Shown in pieces: positions 56,446 through 64,000 of a DNA stretch of 64,000 nucleotides; position 1 is the stretch's first letter; each line of letters starts with the position of its first letter. The DNA is taken from the NCBI GenBank assembly GCA_905116865.2, contig CAJHNH020008447.1:52501-116500 (forward strand), read 5' to 3'. This DNA comes from Candidula unifasciata (Eukaryota; Mollusca; Gastropoda; Stylommatophora; Geomitridae). Below the pieces are notes generated by a model that did not search any database, was not told the DNA's origin, and was given only the letters and a program-made list of their open reading frames with translations. Position numbers and translations under genes: made by a program.

Positions 56446-56552
56446 AGCAAACACTTGGTGTTACAAATTGGAAAGAGAAGACGAAACAGAGAGATGAGTG
56501 GAGGCGGGTGAAATTTGCAGCAATGAACCTCAAGGGCTGGGGATGCTGTGAA
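54925..56552 (+). pseudogene. LINE-T: RT and C-terminus, decayed
   Basis: In order on the + strand: a fingers segment near 55090-55300, SGLKQGDALSLLLFNLVLEK near 55562, ADDIN at about 55682 (the Tyr codon before it is a stop), VILHGSETWSTTKREEALQQ near 56047, IFGPIKHVNSGEWR near 56135, and RMSDDRVVKSVYTREINRR near 56270. A GA array at 56370-56446 interrupts it. The terminal GVTNWKEKTKQRDEWRRVKF and AAMNLKGW follow. An A run at 55541-55560 also breaks the RT. Confidence 0.8.
56370..56446. repeat. (GA)n array inside a LINE
   Basis: The GA array starts right after cgagagataatgtccagaaa and ends before gcagcaaacacttggtgtta. Both flanks are consecutive parts of the LINE-T C-terminus. Confidence 0.93.
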
Positions 56553-56730
56553 AGAAGAAGAAGAAGAAGAAGAAGAAGAAGAGTAGAAGAAGAAACAGAT
56601 AAAGAAACAGATGAAGAAGAAGAAGAAACAGAAGAAGAAGAAGAAGGAGTAGAAGTAGAAGTAGAAGAAGAAGAAGAAGAAGAAGAAGAAGAAGAAGAAG
56701 AAGAAGAAGAAGAAGAAGAAGAAGAAGAAG

Positions 56731-56760
<30 letters not shown>
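56553..56760. repeat. (GAA)n microsatellite, expanded LINE tail
   Basis: Begins immediately after the LINE-T terminal codons (ggctggggatgctgtgaaag). First half is mixed GAA/GTA/ACA, second half pure GAA. Confidence 0.95.
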
Positions 56761-56761
<1 letters not shown>

Positions 56762-56795
56762 TTGCGATTAATTTCTGAATTTTTCGAAAATTAGC

Positions 56796-57022
56796 GTGGA
56801 TTCGCTCCCTGGTGGAGCTAGACTATTTTCGAAAAATGATTTTTTGCTTCAAAGTCGACCCAGCCTTGAGTGGGTACCGGGTGCAGTCCCGGAAAGTAAA
56901 GGTAGTCGGCGTGATGCTGACCACATCACCCATCTTGAGCCGATTGGTCTATACAATTATAGGTCTAGCCCTAAATGCCCTATACACCTAAATGCATGAA
57001 AAAGGGTCGTTTACTACTTACT
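56796..57022 (+). mobile_element. SINE-B copy
   Basis: attcgctccctggtggagct marks the end of the tRNA-like head. The body reads ttgagtgggtaccgggtgca, tcggcgtgatgctgaccaca and taggtctagccctaaatgcc, with a tttact-rich 3' end. Confidence 0.85.
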
Positions 57023-57159
57023 TTACACGAAAATCAAACCATTGTCGAAACAACAGCAAAAAAGTTTTCTGACAAATGGTCGTCATCTGACTTCGAAGCC
57101 TCGAATACCGGGATTGTGTAATCTGACTTATAATACTTAAGCAGCATAGGTCTAACTTA

Positions 57160-57600
57160 TCATCATCATCATCAATATGTCCCTTGCCAGCAGGCGTAGG
57201 CGTTCATTCATTTCCACAGATCTCGCAGTTTGGTGTTCTGATCAGCTCCACTGATGATATTCATCCATGCCACTGTCTTGAGCAATCCACCATAAGATCT
57301 TTTTGTCTGCGTCTGCCTTGACTTTTAGTGATCTTTCCAATCGTCACGATGTTTTCCAGTGTTCGTTTTCTCAGCACATGACCAAAAACTTTGCTTTCTT
57401 CTCATAGTTGTATAGAATATCTCACTATTCACACACATACTTGAAAAACATTTTTTTTTACATTTTTTCTTACACGTCTCTTCATTTATATATTTTTTGT
57501 TTTCAGTACTTCCGAGTAGGTAAATTTTGGTTTTTTTTATTGAATAATTGTTAGTGTTAGTTTCTCGTAGCAATTTTTATATTTGATTAATGTCGTGTTC
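57160..57600 (-). pseudogene. LINE 3' end
   Basis: The - strand encodes SRQTQTKRSYGGLLKTVAWM, then NIISGADQNTKLRDLWKWMN and AYACWQGTY. Upstream decayed frames (KTKIYLLGSTENKKY) may be part of the RT. The tail is GAT-rich (gatgatgatgataag). Confidence 0.6.
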
Positions 57601-57949
57601 CTATGTTTACAAATATGCTCGCTCAGTTTCTATTTATAAAAATCGTGATTTGCCAGTCGTGTATCAATAATTTGAACAGACATTTTTGCATGTTTAATTA
57701 TGTAAGACGGACTAGTCGCTTTAAGAAATGCGCATTGCTTGTCTTTCGCATGCTGATATCTAGACTGTGTACATTGCTAACTTGGTTTTGTATTTTTTTT
57801 ACGACGCACATTTTAAAGGGTGCTGCTGTAGTTATTCGCCCGAGGAATAGTTACTTGAAACCAATAATAAATGTTTTAGATTCGTCTTCTGCAGCCTTTG
57901 TTTTTTTTTTTTTAATGGAACAAACTCTATAGACGCCCTAAAACTACCC

Positions 57950-58240
57950 ACACCACGTCGATATTTTGCTGTCCTCCCCAATCTTTTCCTCTTGACCATT
58001 TTCTTCTTTTTTCCCAAGTTTTGTCTGCCATTCAGCGTTATGTTTTGAAGAGGAATCAGGTGCGAAACATGATATGTGCTACATGGATGCTGGTATTTAG
58101 AGATCCAGCTATTCATTTGATCCACATGTGGTAGTCTTAACACATGTCCAGAACATCCAATTTGTTGCCTCTTGATTTTGTGTAGCAGTGGTTCCGTCTC
58201 AGCGTCTTTCCTGGTATCGTCATTTCTGATCCTGACTTTT
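57950..58240 (-). pseudogene. LINE C-terminal fragment
   Basis: The - strand encodes DAETEPLLHKIKRQQIGCSG, then HVLRLPHVDQ, corresponding to the IK-RQ--WFGHV-R segment of LINE C-termini. Confidence 0.5.
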
Positions 58241-58314
58241 AGTTACATTTAGGATTCATCGCAGAATTCCATTACTGTTTTTCTTTCCTTTCTTTTAGAA
58301 CAACTTTGTTTGTT

Positions 58315-58321
58315 TGTGTGT

Positions 58322-58375
<54 letters not shown>
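58315..58375. repeat. (GT)n microsatellite
   Basis: GT array with one tatg interruption. Confidence 0.93.
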
Positions 58376-58989
58376 ATCTTTTTTTTTAAACTTATTCTAT
58401 CACCGGAAGACAGCACCAAGAAACAATTATAAAAAATAGCTATCCAATTATCTATTAGCTTAGGTTTTTGGGAGGGTCCGGATTCAGCTGCATGCAATTT
58501 GATAGCAGCCCGTCTCAGTTTTGACAGCACTATTAGTGCCTGGAGTTCATAAAGCAAAGGCAAACTAATGAACGTAAAAATTGCTAAGTAAAAGCCATCA
58601 GCTGGTGTTGCTTTGCCAAATTATGTAAAGGATATGCAGCTGCATTTTAACTCATTTATTTCCAAGCAGGTGTCACTTGAACTCGTTTTATTTTTAGACT
58701 TTTCGCTTTAAATTTATATTCAAAACAATGTGTTCCTGTTGTAAATGTAAATAATGCGGACACACACAGTACACTGCACGATTTGTTACCTGACATGTTG
58801 CGCTTTATCTCTAGTCAGGAGCGTTACTACAGAGTTGCATCAACATAAAATGAAGAAAATAAAGATTACTGTTTTTGTTAAAATGCATAAACCACATTGT
58901 CGAGTTGATTTATGTACAGATATACACCGCCAATTCAAAATCAGTCACGTGATGATCATGGTATCTTTAAATGGATCACGTGATCTTTC

Positions 58990-60060
58990 TGTTAACATTA
59001 CATAGAAGAATACAGTTTTATTGATACTACCTAAACTACTTTTAGCAAACCTCTATTCAGTGTGTGGCAAATAATCCCGAAGGCAAAATCTTTATCAATT
59101 ACGTGCCCAGCGTCCAGCAAATGACGTCCTTTCGAAGAATTAGGTTCTCTCTTCATGGCTGATCTTGAAACAGGATCTCCACTCGGTTATGTGTGGAGCT
59201 ATTTAGGAAGGTCATCTGTCACTCTGTTTTCAACCTGTACCTCCGTTCGACAAATGTAAGTCAACTGACAGTTACAGGTGCATTGATAAATGCGATTGAA
59301 TTTGGTGAACGGAGTCAGTGGTTCTTTAAGAGTTGGAATTGGGATGAGAGTGGTCTAGTATCTCACAACTGGAACACCGCCCCCCTCCCCCCCCCCCCCC
59401 AAAAAAAAAATGTTTGACCACTAGCTGTTTTGTGTGTGTGTGTGTCCTGCAGAGGTTGCATAACATCTTCGCCTCGAAATGTAAGTTAAATAAATGATTG
59501 CAGTTTTGAAGATGTGATTTCAATGGTGGCTGATTCAGGATGGATGCTATGGCGTTGGACGAATCCTGTGGGATATCCATTTAGATGTAAAGTTGCGTTG
59601 ATGGTTTCAATTCCTGTTGCCAGTGTATCTTCAGTACAAATCTTTCTGGCACTTATAAGCAAGCTTCTTATTAGGCCACGTTTATATTGAAATTGAACAA
59701 AACTATGACTGTTTAGGTACTAAATAGGCCATGTATCTTCACGCTACAGTACAGTACTATCCTTTTTGTGTTTAATTAACGCATCAAGGAATGATTAAGT
59801 ATTTTCTTCTTCGTGCTGTAAAGATAAGGAGATGTTTTTATTGTGTCTAGTTCAAGATGGCATGGAACGCCACTGCTTACTGTTTGTCAGATGTTTTTAT
59901 TAATATGTTGTCCACGTATCTGCGGTAAGGGACCAAATTATTGATGTGCGTGGATCTGTTTTGTTCAATATGTGTCAATAAAATGTCAGCTAGGATGGGA
60001 CCAAGGGAGCTTCCCATGGCCACTGGAGTTCTTCATGAGGAAAAGCTAACCGATACATTT
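58990..60060 (-). pseudogene. Penelope-like element: RT end and GIY-YIG region
   Basis: On the - strand, TPVAMGSSLGPILADILLTH (about 60035-59975) and VPYRRYVDNILI (about 59930-59895) are RT motifs of Penelope-like elements. About 600 bp on, FTKFNRIYQCTCNCQLTYIC (about 59320-59260) and HLLDAGHVIDKDFAFGII (about 59110-59060) fit the GIY-YIG endonuclease. The catalytic YVDD reads YVDN, and YIG reads YIC. Stops are present. It is a dead copy. Confidence 0.78.
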
Positions 60061-60147
60061 GAAATAAAAACAGGAATGTCTTTTGCCGCGTCTGTTATTT
60101 TTACTGGCTGTAGACTGGATTATCAAAATAGTAACTGCTGACACCAA

Positions 60148-60985
60148 TAATGAAATTCAGTCGACCCCTACAAAACAGCTTGATGATCTGGACCTCGCTG
60201 ATGATATTTTATCTTCTGTCCCATTCATGGAATCAGATGCAAGATAAGTTAAATATACTTGATGTGAGATCACAACAGCTTGATCTGAAAATCCATAAAG
60301 GAAAGCAAAAGATAATGAGACTAAATCAGGCAAATAGTGATCTGGTTTCTCTTAATGGCACCCCACTCCAAGACGAGAAGTCGTACACCTATTTGGGCAG
60401 TTATGTAGATAAAGTTCGAGGAACTGGTAGAGATATTAACATAAGAATGCAAAAGGCAAAAGGAGCTTTCATAGCACTAGGGAATTTGTGGAGGTCAGAA
60501 GAAATTAAAAGAAATACATAACTAAAAATGTGTAATTCTAATGTCCAATAAGTACTTTTGTATAGGGAGGAAACATGGAGAACAACTAAGGTAGTTACAA
60601 ATAAATTACAGACATTCATTAACAGGTGCCTGCGCAGAATAAAGGAAATTAAATGGTATGATATAATAACTAATGTAGAGCTTTGGGAGAGAACTAAACA
60701 GGCTCCAGTGGACCAAGAGGTGAGGAAAAGACGCTGGCGTTGGATAGGAAACACACTGAGAAAACAGGAGAACGACAGGACTAGAATGTCTTTGCATTGG
60801 AACCCACAGGGGCATAGGAGTAAAGGAAGGCCAAAAAACACATGAGAAGAGAGCTGAAGAATGACGTTAGAAAGATGGGGAGGGCATGGTGAGAGCTCCA
60901 TGTAATTGCGAAAGATAGAACGACTTGGGGTGAGTTGGTTGAGGACCTATGTTCCATTGGGGGATAGAAAGGCAGTAGACGAAGA
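60148..60985 (+). pseudogene. LINE-S copy, longer 5' end
   Basis: Begins in the RT with NEIQSTPTKQLDDLDLADDI, holding ADD of the catalytic box, then KIHKGKQKIMRLNQANSDLV, SYTYLGSYVDKVRGTG and [14 protein letters not shown]. It ends gggggatagaaaggcagtag. It is closely related to 42120-42893 but carries its own stops. Confidence 0.88.
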
Positions 60986-61107
60986 TTGGCTGTTCATAGA
61001 CATAACAGTCCCACCGAAGTAAATGCTGAGATAGCCAGTTAAGTGCCTCTTATCTTTAGCACACAATAATTATCTCGATGGTTGCATGGTACATTGGTAA
61101 ACACGTA

Positions 61108-61168
<61 letters not shown>
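61108..61168. repeat. (TA)n array, left of Helitron-like candidate
   Basis: About 60 bp of TA. Confidence 0.95.
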
Positions 61169-61171
<3 letters not shown>

Positions 61172-63318
61172 CAATGTTTGTGTGTTTGTTTCACCCCTAT
61201 AGACTCGGAAACTACTGAACCGATTTAGCTGAAATTTTCAGGATATGTTTGTTGTGATACCGGATTTTGAACTGTCGTGGTTTGAAATTCAACCTGTCAC
61301 TGTTAGAGATAGGTGACCACAATTTATGCGATAATATACGCAACTAAAATTTATAACTTTAGTGATTTCTAATTATAGCCACGTTAGTTATTGCGCATGC
61401 GCCGTATTTACCATTCGCCGGCGAGTTACGTGCAGCCAACGCCTTCTCTAATACTAATACATAGAGTAGGTCGTGGTACAGTAAACAAGACTATCTCTAT
61501 ATTTGACACAATAACCATATTAAACACGATTTCTATCTTCTGTTTTTTTTTTCAAACAACCTTCGATGGGGGGGGGGGGGGGGGGGGCAATCAAGGACTA
61601 AATCTCGACGTCGGCGCAGACAGTGACTGCGACATTAACTGTGTTAGACACGTGCGATTTCTATTTCATTAATATATCTGGAGTATCTGTCTACGAGAAA
61701 ACAATTGCCTGCGGTTTTGAATTGAGTTTTAATCGCGACACATTAGTTGGGACTCACATGTCTAATAGTTGAGTTCTCTTTTCGTTGTTCCTATTAAGTG
61801 GCTGCTTGGTCGAATGGTTAGAACACCGAGTTCATGTGCGGTAGACCTGGGTTCGAATCTGCAGTCGTTAAAATTTTTTTTTTTACCCCGGACTAAAATA
61901 ATATCCTCATCTGCTCTGTCGTGGTGACAGCACTAGCCATGTTGCCTTAATATTAAAAAAAAAGAAAAAAAAACCAAGTAAATGGGTAAACCATTTGATA
62001 ATTAAATTTGACCATTTCGCATACTTATTTATGATTGCATTGTTAAACTTTCCGATTGCATGGTTACGCTGAAATTTTATAGATTTTCATTTATTTTCAT
62101 TTAGATTTAGTTTAGTTATTTCATCTGTGTTGGAATTTTAAGCTGTGCTGTTTACAATGGCGTTCATTTCCTAATTATGGTGTTTTTTTCCTGTGTTCGT
62201 TTGCTTTTCAAGTGGTTTTTTTTTTTTTTTTTTTCTCCCAACTACTTCAATAAGGGAAAGAGTTGTCGGTGAATTGGGGGGGGGGGGGGGGGGGGGGAGA
62301 ACTATTAACTGAGAGAGCTTTAAGTCACAGTAACTGCTTTACCCACTTAAAGTAGCAGCAGCAGTAATAGTTGTTACACCAGGGCTGTTACACCATAGTG
62401 CTCTCATGTGAAGGTTATGGCGTTCTTCTGTCGGCAAGTGAAATTATACATCCTAACCTGACCAGTCTGTGGCAACAGCACTAGCCATGCGGAACCAAAT
62501 CTTCTGGCTCACGACTCTCTGTCTACTCCGATGGTAACACAGATAGCAGTGACATTATTTTAGTAGTTGTACTGGTACTTGAAGGATGATGTGGTAAATA
62601 TTACACTAGCCCTATTCACTACCTTTTACAATTCCTGCTCCCTATTTTAGTCCAGATGGACAGGGATGTCAATGTCAGTTACAACAACAACAAAATATCG
62701 CCAGTTAGTGATTTTCAAATGCTTCGAAGAGGGAGAGAGCAGTAGTCGGTGGAAGAGGGGAGGGGGTAATGACTTAAATTTGAGAGAAATTAAAGAGCTT
62801 TACACTTGATTTTCAAGTTCTCATTGCCTAATTTGTTTATATTTTACTAACGCTACCTCCGCTTTTCTATTTTTTACGACTTACTTTGTTATTCACAAGT
62901 ACAGTTGTAGCTTTACTTCCGTCCCCTATAAAAATACAAACAGCTTTAGCATGTGATAACTAAATAACCATTTTTGTTACTGTGCTAATAACACCATTTA
63001 AACGATCACTAATATAAAGACACAATTATAAGGTGCGTGTTCTAAAGTTGGAAAACCAGACTATCGCTATATCCGTGCAGAGAATGATTGCGACATTAAC
63101 TGTATTAGACACGTGCGATTTCCATTGTCTTTCTTTTCCAAAAACCTTTGATGAGGGAGATAGTAGTAGGTGGATTTAGTTGTGGTGGTGGGCGGGGATC
63201 AAAGACTATCTCTATATCTGAGCAGACAATGATTGTATTACACACGTGCGTTTTCTATTTTCTTTCATTTTCCATTTAGCCAAACTATGCCCACAGCAAC
63301 GCGTGCCGGGTACAGCTA
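61169..63318 (+). mobile_element. candidate Helitron-like non-autonomous element
   Basis: The region opens after a TA array with actcggaaactactgaaccg, then atttagctgaaattttcagg. This start is often seen in Helitron-type invertebrate repeats. It closes with gcaacgcgtgccgggtacag then ctagt against a second TA array, where CTAGT suits a Helitron-like 3' end. Inside, a unit of about 100-180 bp recurs (see findings), with two long G runs. No Rep/helicase is present. Class and ends are inferred from these motifs only. Confidence 0.45.
61796..61870 (+). mobile_element. tRNA-like SINE head (SINE-E)
   Basis: gtggctgcttggtcgaatgg carries an A-box-like stretch and gacctgggttcgaatctgca a B-box. The first seven bases (gtggctg) can pair with cagtcgt at the end using wobble pairs. 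A T run follows and then a body sharing gacagcactagccatg with 62475-62492. This favours a SINE over a functional tRNA. Confidence 0.5.

Positions 63319-63392
<74 letters not shown>
63319..63392. repeat. (TA)n array, right of Helitron-like candidate
   Basis: About 74 bp of TA following ctag. Confidence 0.95.
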
Positions 63393-63393
<1 letters not shown>

Positions 63394-63539
63394 TGTCACG
63401 TGTTATGTCCTGAACTCATGGTTTTGAGCAAACAGTTAATTCTAAAGTATTTGTTACTTTTTTTTTTAAACAACTGATTTACTGATCTTATACTTCAGCT
63501 AACCATTTCGCTAATCGTTTTTCATCATCATTACCATCA

Positions 63540-64000
63540 CCCCGTAACACTACGTGTCATTGGGTTACCAGTTTCTGTTGACTGTCTGATTAGCTCTCTC
63601 CGCCTTTAGCGGCTAGTTGCGACGGACATCATGGTTGCATGCCGAAGTCCTGTCCAGTCAGTCAGATTCTGTAACCAGGTCTTTCTTGGTCTGCCTACTC
63701 TCCTTTTTCCACCTACTGAACCCTGCAGTGTTGTTTTTGAGATTCCGTTAGATTGTATTACATGTCCGTATCATTGCATTTTTCTACTTTTCACTGTACT
63801 TAAAAGAAGTTCATAGTTGCCAATGTGCTTTCTAGTTTAATGACAAACTTCCTCTTTTGTAACGTGGTCTCTGTGTGATATACCAATAATGTTTCTGAAA
63901 TATCTCATTTCTAATGCTTGTATTTTTCTTTAAAATTCAGTTGTTGAGGTCCACGTTTCACAGCCATGTGTGAACGTAATAATAGCTAGTGCTCTGAGCA
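63540..64000 (-). pseudogene. LINE C-terminus, runs off right edge
   Basis: The - strand encodes THGCETWTSTTEF, then RKIQALEMRYFRNIIGISHR, then YGHVIQSNGISKTTLQGSVG, GKRRVGRPRKTWLQNLTDWT. This is an RTE-type tail with two stops. The 5' part lies beyond the window. Confidence 0.8.

Noticed and set aside
61796..61870. Functional tRNA gene
   Set aside because: The acceptor stem relies on several wobble pairs, and a shared body follows, so a tRNA-derived SINE is more likely. tRNAscan-SE with a high score would change this.

Overview
This is a 64 kb piece of animal nuclear genome, not prokaryotic. It has no dense coding. It is AT-rich and crowded with microsatellites, minisatellites, tRNA-derived SINEs and broken non-LTR retrotransposons on both strands. 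The mix (RTE/BovB-like LINEs, a Penelope-like element, a hAT transposon, several tRNA-SINE families, GAA-tailed LINEs) together with a voltage-gated proton channel-like gene would suit a mollusc or other lophotrochozoan. The taxon is an inference and is weakly supported. Family labels such as SINE-A, LINE-R and repeat F are local to this window.

The only host gene I can support is on the + strand: four spliced exons between 32086 and 43258 that encode the last 136 residues of an HVCN1/Hv1-like proton channel (S3, S4, cytosolic coiled-coil tail, stop codon). All four exons have good splice sites and their phases agree across every junction. The three introns (about 3.3, 4.4 and 3.0 kb) are full of mobile-element debris. 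Exons for S1 and S2 were not found.

Layout. 1-1092: 44-bp satellite array running off the left edge. 1.2-12.9 kb: SINEs, degraded LINEs, and large TTC, CA and GAA tracts. 13.0-16.7 kb: the best-preserved LINE, an RTE/BovB-like copy on the - strand, carrying a nested LINE 3' end with 12-bp target duplications. 17-32 kb: SINEs, two loci of one 28-bp minisatellite, LINE 3' ends, a 79-bp duplication between TC tracts and a degraded hAT-type transposase. 32-43.3 kb: the proton-channel exons, with a LINE inserted into a SINE (13-bp target duplication) just before the last exon. 43.3-54 kb: more LINE and SINE debris and a 1,311-bp hAT transposon with 15-bp terminal inverted repeats and a perfect 8-bp target duplication, inserted in a LINE. 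54-61 kb: three to five LINE remnants and a Penelope-like element. 61-63.4 kb: a candidate Helitron-like element between two TA arrays. 63.5-64 kb: a LINE leaving the window.

How the pieces relate: most long GAA/TTC tracts sit directly at the 3' ends of retrotransposon copies, so they look like expanded 3' tails rather than independent microsatellites. Nested insertions with target duplications give a relative age order at three places. Nearly all other long open frames are products of tandem repeats whose unit length is not a multiple of three, or of low-complexity tracts, and should not be taken as genes.
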